DNA of 64,000 nucleotides, taken from Coriobacteriaceae bacterium AM100-PB1-1D-6A. GTDB lineage: Bacteria; Actinomycetota; Coriobacteriia; Coriobacteriales; Coriobacteriaceae. Location: positions 248,001-312,000 of the forward strand of contig JAQDNC010000001.1 of assembly GCA_027660625.1 (NCBI GenBank). The letters run 5' to 3'. Below are positions 56,801 to 64,000 of the stretch, in pieces; position 1 is the first letter of the stretch, and every line of letters begins with the position of its first letter. Both the position numbers and the translations under genes were made by a program. The notes beneath the pieces were generated by a model, which was not told where the DNA came from, ran no database searches, and saw only the letters and a program-made list of their open reading frames with translations.

Positions 56801-57489
56801 CGTACAGCTACTCGTCAATTGCCGCGGCGCTGCATGCCGAGTCCGAGGACCGTGCCGCCGAGGCACATGTGCCCATGGACGAGGCTGGCGATGATGCGGA
56901 GTCGGATGGCTCGGAGATGACGGATGCGGACGTGGCTGCTGTCGAGCCCGCCGGCAATCCCATGGCGCTGGGCTCGGCCTTCCACGCTGCCTGCCAGTGG
57001 CTCATCGAGATGGGCGCCGATGCGCTGCCCGCCGAGCGTGCCGACGCCCTGGCTCGCCTGTGGCGCCTGACGCCGGAACAGCGCGAACGCTTCGACGTTG
57101 CCCTGGATCGCTGGCTCAAGTCGGCGGTCCGTGCCAAGCTGCTTGCCTGGCCGTGCGTTCGTGCCGAGGTGCCGTTCTTTTCGCTGGGCTGCGAGGATGA
57201 GGACATCGCTCGCTACGCTGCATATGCCGAGGGCGCCATCGATGCTTTGGCGACGAACCCGGCGGATTCGTCACGCGCGCTGGTCATCGACTACAAGACG
57301 GGCGGCACACCGGACGAGACGCCGGAACAGCTGCAGGAGAAGCACGCCCTGCAGGCGCGCGTTTACGCTGATGTTCTGCACAAGGCGGGCTTTGAGGCAG
57401 TGACCGTCAAGTTCGTCCGCGTGGAGCGGGCGAATCCAACCATCTTCGTCAATCCCGCCGAACCTCAAGTGGTCACCTACAACCTCTAG
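53863..57489 (+). CDS. addA: ATP-dependent helicase/nuclease subunit A
   Basis: 1208 residues, UvrD-type superfamily 1 helicase with C-terminal nuclease. Walker A SAGAGSGKT at 24-32; ITFTKDAAAEIRDRV; motif II DEFQDTDQMQ; motif III GDAQQSIYRFRGAEV; motif V MTVHASKGLEYPVV; nuclease D1143 and K1145 in LVIDYKTGG. With AddB it unwinds and trims DNA ends to a Chi-like site for RecA. Starts 3 bp after addB; the AGGAGG lies in the end of addB. Complete. Confidence 0.95.
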   Translation: MDLSTLMPQQLQVVKTLDRPLFVSAGAGSGKTFTLTRRIVYALSPESGPFVEHLDQVLAITFTKDAAAEIRDRVRRALIEEGMDEEALTVDDAWISTIHGMCARILRAHALELGIDPEFTVLTDTDELMDQAVEHVLGRATAPDAAPELAASLKALYAWYPMAGEGGPFGAGTTIKGLVRDLLELSSQLPGGMDDVRVARGQADASALADAYRAALGASKATTEKAQVALDAIDAFEASGKTMEDAARLMMSCSMPRASKAFPKEQVELLKAEAADAFINIVLACGGPAVDALVGLARAVEAEYRALKAGQSALDNNDLLRMAYEALRDYPAIRAAYEGRFKMVMIDEFQDTDQMQVDLIRYLTGEGERALCTVGDAQQSIYRFRGAEVEVFRRQERKVGSSAAPETAVASDAPAGELVKLVRNFRSHDEVLRYVARVFDGDTGGLMQGFLDLEPSDKRKDKLKAKASRRQAVFVAGGSTQERTQAKARAIAERFRALADKKQPQGSMVLLLGRMTNADVYAQAFRDQGLDCVIAGGSVFAQAAEVQTVRALVCALANPADTAQGLMPLLASPMFALGAQEFLALATKLDEQTGETSRRNIDVGIMSDFDVPGLQDLPLVTRAREVLRYALRRVGRDSFAAIARDVVNASGWFVHLAQRGPEGKAIAANVLKALDAVAEAEAEFGNSPRSIALAFDRFLAGKEAPGALNEEGDGAVRIMTVHASKGLEYPVVAVAECFGVRKSSGAAQMGRVEGGAQVVALPARFDGVKLADGTFVKGDDVKKQFEHAFKGKGTSLWLPPELMEDVCATGSPAEAFARLRNDDLQLSLEERARLLYVAMTRARELVILAMDAGVSRGKVCAPTFDVETDLTYDVLRRILPTDSLDMPQLDSDRLVFDNSKPGDYELISLADFTFGEQTFEANASLDAEGRLVRGDVDVADNAARSTVPGPADPEPDAFELVYPQAVGVRMGTCPYPARDSYSYSSIAAALHAESEDRAAEAHVPMDEAGDDAESDGSEMTDADVAAVEPAGNPMALGSAFHAACQWLIEMGADALPAERADALARLWRLTPEQRERFDVALDRWLKSAVRAKLLAWPCVRAEVPFFSLGCEDEDIARYAAYAEGAIDALATNPADSSRALVIDYKTGGTPDETPEQLQEKHALQARVYADVLHKAGFEAVTVKFVRVERANPTIFVNPAEPQVVTYNL

Positions 57490-57501
57490 TCCTCAGATAA
57501 C

Positions 57502-57564
57502 TTGCGGTGGAATACGGACTGTTTTGGTCAAAAAAGCCGCCAAACAGTCCGCATTTCACCGCAA
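57502..57564. repeat. family C inverted repeat, copy C3
   Basis: TTGCGGTGGAATACGGACTG then TTTTGG, and CCAAACAGTCCGCATTTCACCGCAA. It starts 13 bp after the addA stop. Arms differ from C2 at several points, mostly with matching changes in both arms. Confidence 0.88.
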
Positions 57565-57667
57565 CTGCAAGAGGAGCCGTGTGGGTTTGGGCTAGGTTCG
57601 GGTGCCGTCCGCGCTGTGCGGTAGAATCGTAACCCTAAGATCACGAACCCGCATCGGAGCTCATCAC

Positions 57668-60600
57668 ATGGCATTCGTCCATCTGCACAACCACACTGTC
57701 TTTTCCATGCTCGACGGCGCAACCCGTATCCAGGATATGGTCAACCGTGCCGTTGAGCTGGGCATGCCCGCCGTGGCCATTACCGACCACGGCTACATGT
57801 ACGGCGTGCCCGACCTGGCGCTGGCCTGCGACGCCGTCAACCACAACACGCCCGAGTACAAAACCTGGAGCCACGACAAGGCCTTCCTGGAAAAGGACCG
57901 CCGCGACGAGCTGGTGGAGCCCGATCCCGAGGAAAACCCGCGCGAGCATGCCCAGTATGTGAAGGACATGGCCATGTGGGACGAGAAGGGCAACATCGAC
58001 GAGCTCAAGCCGCCCCTGGTCATCAAGCCCATCTTTGGCTGCGAGGTCTACTTTACGCCGGACGAGACCCTTGCTCGCGACCACAAGCCCGAGCTCTACC
58101 ACATGATCCTTCTGGCCAAGGACCAGGAGGGCTACGTCAACCTGATGCAGACGGTTTCCGAGGCCGCCGTGCAGGGCTTTTACTACAAGCCGCGCGTGAC
58201 GCTCGACAACCTGCGCCGCCACGCCAAGGGCATGATCTGCACGAGCGCCTGCATCGCGGGCATCATCCCCAAGTACATCGACCGCGGTGACATGGAGGGC
58301 GCCATCAAGTGGGCCGAGACCTTCCGTGACACCTTCGAGCCCGGCGACTTCTACATCGAGATCCAGGAACACGGCATCACCACCGACAACGGCCTGACCG
58401 ACGAGCAGATGGACCGCACGCTCATCGACATCGCCAAGCAGGTGGGCGTCAAGGTCATCGCCACCAACGACTTCCACTACCTGCGTCGCGAGGACGCGCC
58501 CGTGCAGGACGTCATCATGTGCATTGGCATGAACGCCAAGGTCGACGACCCCAACCGCATGCGCATGACCGGCTCGGAGTTTTACATGAAGACCGAGGAG
58601 GAGATGCGGGCGATGTTCCCGTATTGCCCCGAGGCCTGCGACAATACGCTCGAGATCGCCGACAAGTGCTACGTTGAGCTGGACTGGGACTCCATCATCC
58701 TGCCGCGCTTCCCGTTGCTCGATCCCGGCGAGACGCACGAGAGCCAGTTCCGCCGCGAGTGCGAGAAAGGCCTGCGCCAGCACTATGGTGACGACTGGGC
58801 CACGCGCGAGATCGGCGGCGTCAACATCAAAGAGCGCTTTGAGTACGAATACAAAGTCATCTGCGACAAGGGATTTGCCGCCTACTTCTTGATCGTCGCC
58901 GAGTACGTGCAATGGGCCAAGGACAACGGCATCGGCGTCGGCCCCGGCCGTGGCTCGGCCGCCGGCGCTATCGTCGCCTACGCCATGAACATCACCGCGT
59001 TCGACCCGCTCGAGAACGGCCTGATGTTCGAGAGGTTCCTGTCCCCGCAGCGTACCGAGATGCCCGATATCGATATGGACTTCGACGATGAGCGGCGCCT
59101 CGAGGTCGTGGAGCACGTTCGCCAGCTTTACGGCCCCGAGAAGGTCACCCACGTCATCACCTACTCGACCATCAAGGCCAAGCAGGCCATCAACGATGCC
59201 GCGCGCGTTCTGGACTACCCGGTCTACATGGGCCAGCGCCTGTCCAAGATGGTCTCGAGCGACCCCAAGGTCAAGCTCAAGCAGGTACTCGAAAAACAAC
59301 CCGGCAAAGAGGATCTGTTTAACCCCGACTTTGCCGAGGCCTATAAAAAGGATGACGACGCCCGCCGCATCATCGACACGGCGCTCTCGATTGAGGGTCT
59401 CACCCGTGGCGAGGGCGTGCACGCGTGCGCCGTTCTGATCTGCCGCGACCCCGTCAACGAGCACGTGCCCACCAAGCTCGACACCAAGGGCGGCGTCGAG
59501 ATTACCCAGTACGAGGGCCATACCGTTGCCGACATGGGCCTGCTCAAGATGGACTTCCTGGGCCTGCGCACGCTGACGGTTATCTCCAAGGCCAAGGCAA
59601 ATATCAAGAAGAACTTCGGCATCGACATCAAAGAGGAAGAGATTCCCTTTGACGACCCCGAGATCTTTAAGCTCATGGGCTCCGGTCACACCGCCGGCGT
59701 CTTCCAGGTCGAGTCCGCCGGCATGACGGCCACGATCAAGAACATGAAGCCTACCGAGTACAAGCACGTCGTGGCATTGATCGCTCTATACCGCCCGGGC
59801 CCGCTGGGCGCCGGCATGGTCTCGTCTTACATCAACCGTATGAACGGCAAGGAGCCGGCCGTCTCCTACGACGACCGTCTGGACGACATCCTGGGCGAAA
59901 CCTACGGCACCATGGTCTACCAGGAACAGGTTATGCTCATCTCCGTCGAGATGTGCGGCTTCTCCAAGGGCGAATCGGACTCGCGTATCCGTAAACCCGT
60001 GGCTAAGAAAAAGATCAAGCTGCTCACGTCGACGGTGCTGCACTGGGAGGATGGCTCGGACGAGACCACCTACGACCACTGGATGAACGGCGCTATCAAG
60101 AACAACTACACGCGCGAGGTCGCCCAGAAGATTTGGGACGATGTTCTCGAGTTCGCATCTTACGCCTTTAACAAGTCGCACTCCGCCGGCTACGCCATCC
60201 TGGTTATGCAGACGGCGTGGCTCAAGGCGCACTATCCGCACGAGTACATGGCGGCCGTTCTGACGTCCTACACGGGCAAGACCGACAAGATCGTGCACTA
60301 CGTCTCGGCATGCCGTCACGACGGCATCCCCGTGCTTTCGCCAGATGTCAATGAGTCCGGTACCGAGTTCACGGCTACCAAGGAGGGCGTGCGCTTTGGT
60401 CTGGCCGGCATCCGCGGCGTGGGCACCGGCGTGGCGCAGGCGATTATCGCCGAGCGCGAGGCGGGCGGTCCGTTTAAGACGCTGCACGATTTTGTCGAGC
60501 GCGTGGACTCGAGCCAGGCCAACCGCCGCGTGATCGAATCGCTCATCAAGGCAGGCGCCTTCGACTCCACGGGGTATCCGCGTCGCCAGATGATGCACTT

Positions 60601-61471
60601 TGTGGACAAGAACAACCCCGAGAACATCATCGATGCCGCGGTAAAGCGCCAGAAGGATCGCGCGAGCGGCCAGACGTCGTTCTTCGATATGTTTGGCGAC
60701 GTTGAGGGCTCGGGCTTTGAGGTGAGCGTGCCCGATCCGGATGGCCAGGAATGGGACCGCCACCTTAAGTTGAGTCAGGAGAAGGAGGTTCTGGGCATCT
60801 ATGTCTCGGACCACCCGCTACGCCCGTTTGAGTATGCACTAGCCAAGGCGCGTGACTTCTCGTTCTCGCAGATCGACACCGGCTACGAAGTTCAGAATCC
60901 TACGGGCGGCACCATCAACCAGGAAATTCCCGAGGGCAAGGCGCTGTGGTGGGCCGGCATGGTCTCGAGCGTGTCCAAGCGCGTGACCAAAAACGGTGAC
61001 CCCATGGGCATCGTGCAGCTCGAGGACATGGAAGGCGAGGCCACCGTCGTCGTGTTCCCCAAGACCTACAAGGAGGCCGAGGGGTACCTGTACGGCGAGG
61101 TCGATCCCGAGACCGGCGCGCAGCTGTCCGATGCCTTTGTGCGCATTAAGGGCAAGCTCGAGCGCTCGGACCGCGGCGACCAGATCATCGCGCAGGAGAT
61201 CGTGCCGCTCGAGCTTAACGAGGAGAACAACAAGCCCAAGGTGTTTGAGGTCATGGTGCCCAACAGCCGCTTTAGCCAGGGCAATATGGCGCGTCTTGCC
61301 ACGGTGCTTACCGCCAACCCGGGCGGCGACCGCGTGGAGATCTTTATCGAGCAGGTGGACGGGCGCGTGCTGCGTGCCGAGGTGCCTGCCAAGGTCAACG
61401 CACGCTCGATTCCGCTGTTGGCAGAGGCAAAGGCCATCGTGGGCAACCAAGGCCGCGTGACGGTGATCTAA
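57668..61471 (+). CDS. dnaE: DNA polymerase III alpha subunit
   Basis: 1267 residues, replicative polymerase. N-terminal PHP domain (FVHLHNHTVFSMLDGATR), palm with catalytic aspartates D467 and D469 in PDIDMDFDDERR, GPGRGSAAGAIV, fingers, a helix-hairpin-helix region, and a C-terminal OB domain. An intact PHP motif set suggests a possible proofreading or metal-binding role. No intein. The ATG at 57668 follows GGAG; the open frame before it is not coding. A family D hairpin follows immediately. Confidence 0.95.
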   Translation: MAFVHLHNHTVFSMLDGATRIQDMVNRAVELGMPAVAITDHGYMYGVPDLALACDAVNHNTPEYKTWSHDKAFLEKDRRDELVEPDPEENPREHAQYVKDMAMWDEKGNIDELKPPLVIKPIFGCEVYFTPDETLARDHKPELYHMILLAKDQEGYVNLMQTVSEAAVQGFYYKPRVTLDNLRRHAKGMICTSACIAGIIPKYIDRGDMEGAIKWAETFRDTFEPGDFYIEIQEHGITTDNGLTDEQMDRTLIDIAKQVGVKVIATNDFHYLRREDAPVQDVIMCIGMNAKVDDPNRMRMTGSEFYMKTEEEMRAMFPYCPEACDNTLEIADKCYVELDWDSIILPRFPLLDPGETHESQFRRECEKGLRQHYGDDWATREIGGVNIKERFEYEYKVICDKGFAAYFLIVAEYVQWAKDNGIGVGPGRGSAAGAIVAYAMNITAFDPLENGLMFERFLSPQRTEMPDIDMDFDDERRLEVVEHVRQLYGPEKVTHVITYSTIKAKQAINDAARVLDYPVYMGQRLSKMVSSDPKVKLKQVLEKQPGKEDLFNPDFAEAYKKDDDARRIIDTALSIEGLTRGEGVHACAVLICRDPVNEHVPTKLDTKGGVEITQYEGHTVADMGLLKMDFLGLRTLTVISKAKANIKKNFGIDIKEEEIPFDDPEIFKLMGSGHTAGVFQVESAGMTATIKNMKPTEYKHVVALIALYRPGPLGAGMVSSYINRMNGKEPAVSYDDRLDDILGETYGTMVYQEQVMLISVEMCGFSKGESDSRIRKPVAKKKIKLLTSTVLHWEDGSDETTYDHWMNGAIKNNYTREVAQKIWDDVLEFASYAFNKSHSAGYAILVMQTAWLKAHYPHEYMAAVLTSYTGKTDKIVHYVSACRHDGIPVLSPDVNESGTEFTATKEGVRFGLAGIRGVGTGVAQAIIAEREAGGPFKTLHDFVERVDSSQANRRVIESLIKAGAFDSTGYPRRQMMHFVDKNNPENIIDAAVKRQKDRASGQTSFFDMFGDVEGSGFEVSVPDPDGQEWDRHLKLSQEKEVLGIYVSDHPLRPFEYALAKARDFSFSQIDTGYEVQNPTGGTINQEIPEGKALWWAGMVSSVSKRVTKNGDPMGIVQLEDMEGEATVVVFPKTYKEAEGYLYGEVDPETGAQLSDAFVRIKGKLERSDRGDQIIAQEIVPLELNEENNKPKVFEVMVPNSRFSQGNMARLATVLTANPGGDRVEIFIEQVDGRVLRAEVPAKVNARSIPLLAEAKAIVGNQGRVTVI

Positions 61472-61476
61472 GATGA

Positions 61477-61577
61477 TTTTTCTGGGACGGGGATTAAAAA
61501 ATCATTTTGGGTGACGTGTGGCGGAAGACCAGTCTTTCTGGGACGGGAATGATTTTTTCATCCCCGTCCCAGAAAAA
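61477..61577. repeat. family D repeat behind dnaE, also terminator-like
   Basis: TTTCTGGGACGGGGATTAA (61479) and TTTCTGGGACGGGAATGATT (61535) are direct copies; ATCCCCGTCCCAGAAAAA (61560-61577) pairs with either. The hairpin of the second and third arms is followed by A-rich then T-containing DNA. It is likely the only stop signal for dnaE. Confidence 0.75.
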
Positions 61578-61607
61578 ATTATTTGGCATGCGAGATTGGA
61601 GGAAGTG

Positions 61608-64000
61608 ATGGAGCAGGGGACGTTTGCGCAGGCGCTTCGTAAGGAGGCGGCGCTCAGCAGTACCTTTATGAAGGGGCGCTCGCTCATGCTCAACGGCGCC
61701 GTGCTGTCGTTTGAGGACTCCGGCTCGCGCTTCTCCAAAAATGTGACTATTGAGGGCACGGTGCGCGGCTCGCGCGGCGACCTGTACAAGACGCACGTGG
61801 CGCTCGACATGGACGAGCACGAGGTTGTCGACTACGACTGCGATTGCCCCGCCGCCTTCCGCTATTCCGGCATGTGCAAGCACGCTATCGCCACGGCGCT
61901 GGCGTATCTGGATGCCAGTGGCGCCGAGCCCGTCGAGGGCTTGCGTACGCCGGTCCGCACGTTTACGGCACCGCCCGCACAGTCAAAGCAGCCCACACAC
62001 CCCGCGCCCACCGCATCTGCGGTCAACCCCAATTTTCCCTTCCCGGCACCCGTCCCCACGAGCCCGAGCCTTGTGGCGGCGCTTTCCGATCTTTCGGACG
62101 CGCGCATGGACGAGCTCGTGGCTATGCGTCGCAAGTTCGCCGGCACCATTGACCCCGATGCGCCCAAGGCAGTGCTGGAGCCCTCGCTGGTGCCGTACTA
62201 CAATCCGCTGTTTGCCGATCGTTTTAACTGGGCACTCGAGTTTCGCATTCGCTGCGGTTCGGTGTCCTACGTGGTTAAGGATATCGACGGCATGGCCGAT
62301 GCCTATGTGCGCGGCGGTACGTTCTCCTATGGCAAGAAGCTTACGTTTGTCCATGTGCCCGAGGCATTCGATGACGTGTCGACAAAGCTGCTTGACTTTG
62401 TTGCAATGACGGTCGCCTACCTAGGTGATATTACGAGCTCGCGCTCGGCATCGTACGACTTTGCCCGCAGCGGCTTTGTCGCCGAGCGTCAGTTGCCGGT
62501 ATCCGAGTATTCCGTCGTGTCCGTGCTGGACCTGCTGCGTGGCAGGACCCTGTCCTTTGAGCCTGCTTGGTCGCGGGGGACGACGACGCATCGCGCCTAC
62601 GAGGTGGCGGTCGAGCCGTCGCCGCAGGGGGAGGGCGAAGTCCCGGCCAAGCGCCCGCCGCTCCTTGCCGCCAAGATTGCACCGGCGGCGGGAGGCAGCT
62701 ACGACTTGCGTCTGCCGGCCGATACGTATTGCTTTGTCGCTGGTGACGCAGCCTATCTGGTCGATACGCGCCGCGCACGCCGTAGCGACACGGCGTTTGC
62801 CCAGCATGCGGCACCGTTCCTATCGCACTTGTTGCCCTGCCGCACGCCGGTCCATATCGCCGCCGACCAGGTGGGCGAGTTCTGCCGCATGGCGCTGCCT
62901 ATCTTGCGCGACTACACCGACCTGACCGCTCCCGCCGCGCTCGACGCCGTGGCGCCCGAGCCGAGCTTTGCCATGGCGATCGGCGTCGACGATGGTCTTG
63001 TGACCTGCAAGATTACGGTGACCTACGGCGATTGGTCGGCAGATCTCTTTAGTCTTGGTGCTCCGGGCAGTCCCTTCGAAGAACAACGCCCCGGCGTTCC
63101 GCCCCGCGATACGGTGGCGGAGTTTCGCGTTATGGACACGGCTGCCCTGTACTTCGATTTCTACGAGGGCGGCCTGGCATTTGAGGAGCGCGATGACGCC
63201 CGCCTGTTCCACTTGCTGACCGAGGGCCTGTCTGCCCTGTCCGAACTGGGCGAGATCATGCTCAGCGATCGCCTGCGCCAGATCTCGGTCCGTCCTGCGC
63301 CCAAGCTTTCGGTGCGTGCGACCGTCAAGAGCAACTTGCTCGACGTCGAGCTGGGTGCGAGCGGGCTTTCAGCGGCTGACCTTGCCATCTATCTCGATTC
63401 GTATAAGCGCCACCAGACGTTTGCGCGCCTTACGTCCGGTGACATCGTTCGCCTGGACGAGGGCGCTCGTGCCGCGTTTGGTCTTGCCGAGGACCTGGGC
63501 GTCGATGCCGTCGACCTGCTCGACGGCGTGTCGCTTCCCGCCTCGAGCACCCTTTTTGTCGACAGCATGCTCGCGCGCACGCCGGCGCTCGAGGCCGATC
63601 GCGACGCCGCGTTCCGCCGCACCGTCGAGCGTCTGGACACGCTCGGCAAGATGGACTTTACGGTGCCCGCCTCGCTCAAGGCTACGCTGCGTGGCTACCA
63701 GGTCGACGGCTATCAGTGGCTCGGCTCGCTTGAGCACTTGGGCCTCGGCGGCATCTTGGCCGACGATATGGGCTTGGGCAAAACGCTGCAGATGATCGCA
63801 CATATCCTGGCGCGCGTGGAGGCGGGGGATACCAAGCCCACGCTCGTGGTATGCCCCGCGTCGCTCGTGTACAACTGGGCTGCCGAGTTGGAGCGCTTTG
63901 CCCCCTCGCTTGATGTGTGCGCCATCGTGGGCGCCAAAGCCCAGCGTCGCGTGCAAATTGCCGGCGCAGCCGAGCACAACGTGGTCGTGACGTCGTATGA
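61608..64000 (+). CDS. SWIM zinc-finger and SNF2-family helicase (partial, runs off window)
   Basis: 797 residues seen. N-terminal SWIM finger CDCPAAFRYSGMCKH near 85-100, Pro-rich linker, a long SNF2-associated region, then the helicase: LRGYQVDGYQWL from residue 694 and motif I ADDMGLGKT near 720, motif Ia VVCPASLVYNW. The C-terminal helicase half lies beyond the window. Proteins of this layout are DNA translocases of unknown cellular role. ATG 61608 has TGGAGG five bases upstream. Right-side partner genes cannot be seen. Confidence 0.92.
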   Translation, partial: MEQGTFAQALRKEAALSSTFMKGRSLMLNGAVLSFEDSGSRFSKNVTIEGTVRGSRGDLYKTHVALDMDEHEVVDYDCDCPAAFRYSGMCKHAIATALAYLDASGAEPVEGLRTPVRTFTAPPAQSKQPTHPAPTASAVNPNFPFPAPVPTSPSLVAALSDLSDARMDELVAMRRKFAGTIDPDAPKAVLEPSLVPYYNPLFADRFNWALEFRIRCGSVSYVVKDIDGMADAYVRGGTFSYGKKLTFVHVPEAFDDVSTKLLDFVAMTVAYLGDITSSRSASYDFARSGFVAERQLPVSEYSVVSVLDLLRGRTLSFEPAWSRGTTTHRAYEVAVEPSPQGEGEVPAKRPPLLAAKIAPAAGGSYDLRLPADTYCFVAGDAAYLVDTRRARRSDTAFAQHAAPFLSHLLPCRTPVHIAADQVGEFCRMALPILRDYTDLTAPAALDAVAPEPSFAMAIGVDDGLVTCKITVTYGDWSADLFSLGAPGSPFEEQRPGVPPRDTVAEFRVMDTAALYFDFYEGGLAFEERDDARLFHLLTEGLSALSELGEIMLSDRLRQISVRPAPKLSVRATVKSNLLDVELGASGLSAADLAIYLDSYKRHQTFARLTSGDIVRLDEGARAAFGLAEDLGVDAVDLLDGVSLPASSTLFVDSMLARTPALEADRDAAFRRTVERLDTLGKMDFTVPASLKATLRGYQVDGYQWLGSLEHLGLGGILADDMGLGKTLQMIAHILARVEAGDTKPTLVVCPASLVYNWAAELERFAPSLDVCAIVGAKAQRRVQIAGAAEHNVVVTSY

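Overview
The window is a GC-rich, gene-dense chromosomal segment. It carries Gram-positive style housekeeping genes (ftsEX, rnr, smpB, addBA, dnaE, mnmA), an anaerobe's redox set (flavoreductase plus rubredoxin, Fe-dependent alcohol dehydrogenase, radical-SAM YgiQ) and gut-associated scavenging genes (MurNAc-6-P recycling). With the high-GC codon use, this best fits an anaerobic actinobacterium of class Coriobacteriia, probably Collinsella or a near relative. That assignment is inferred from gene content and protein style, not from a marker gene. There is no rRNA operon, CRISPR array, complete insertion sequence or prophage.

Layout. 0.4-4.9 kb: ftsE-ftsX, then rnr. 5.0-5.7 kb: a lone serine recombinase. 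6.0-10.5 kb: a MurNAc recycling cluster (murR-like regulator, murQ, murP-like PTS permease, mupG-like 6-phospho-muramidase). 10.6-14.3 kb: ArsC-like protein, a truncated regulator-like ORF, tRNA-Gln and tRNA-Glu, a TPR protein overlapping smpB, flavoreductase and rubredoxin. 14.6-22.6 kb: mntH (minus) and gltB-gltD. 22.9-26.7 kb: an unknown gene, a wHTH/PD-(D/E)XK nuclease-like gene framed by repeat arrays, and an amidohydrolase. 26.8-30.5 kb (minus): zinc-ribbon membrane protein and a copper operon copA-copZ-csoR. 30.8-34.0 kb (minus): FHA protein and a membrane Ser/Thr kinase. 34.5-36.8 kb: DEAD-box helicase. 36.8-37.9 kb: about 1.1 kb with no convincing gene. 37.9-42.4 kb: orphan RelB antitoxin, CPBP protease, YgiQ, YoaK-like protein. 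42.5-43.9 kb: an AT-rich island with an ABC ATPase remnant and a LURP-one-like gene. 43.9-49.9 kb: fucO-like dehydrogenase, M42 peptidase, mnmA, cysK, an Rrf2 regulator, a small membrane protein. 50.2-61.5 kb: YerC/TrpR-like regulator, addB-addA, dnaE. 61.6 kb to the end: a SWIM/SNF2 helicase cut by the window edge.

The most unusual content is intergenic. Several families of inverted-repeat elements recur. The most striking (family A) is built from a 15-bp motif, TCTCGATCTGTAACA, that alternates orientation. Fourteen 55-bp inverted pairs occur in six clusters; every inner spacer is 25 bp and outer spacers are 25-26 bp, so the motif recurs every 40 bp. Two clusters sit 27 bp upstream of the chosen start and 9 bp downstream of the stop of a gene encoding an AbiEi-like plus DUF559/Vsr-like protein. 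This arrangement looks like a nuclease-linked repeat system and is the best candidate here for an undescribed element. A second family (G, two copies) has a conserved core inside locus-specific arms that change together, as expected of a structured RNA or DNA hairpin. Families B to F mostly lie directly behind genes or terminators.
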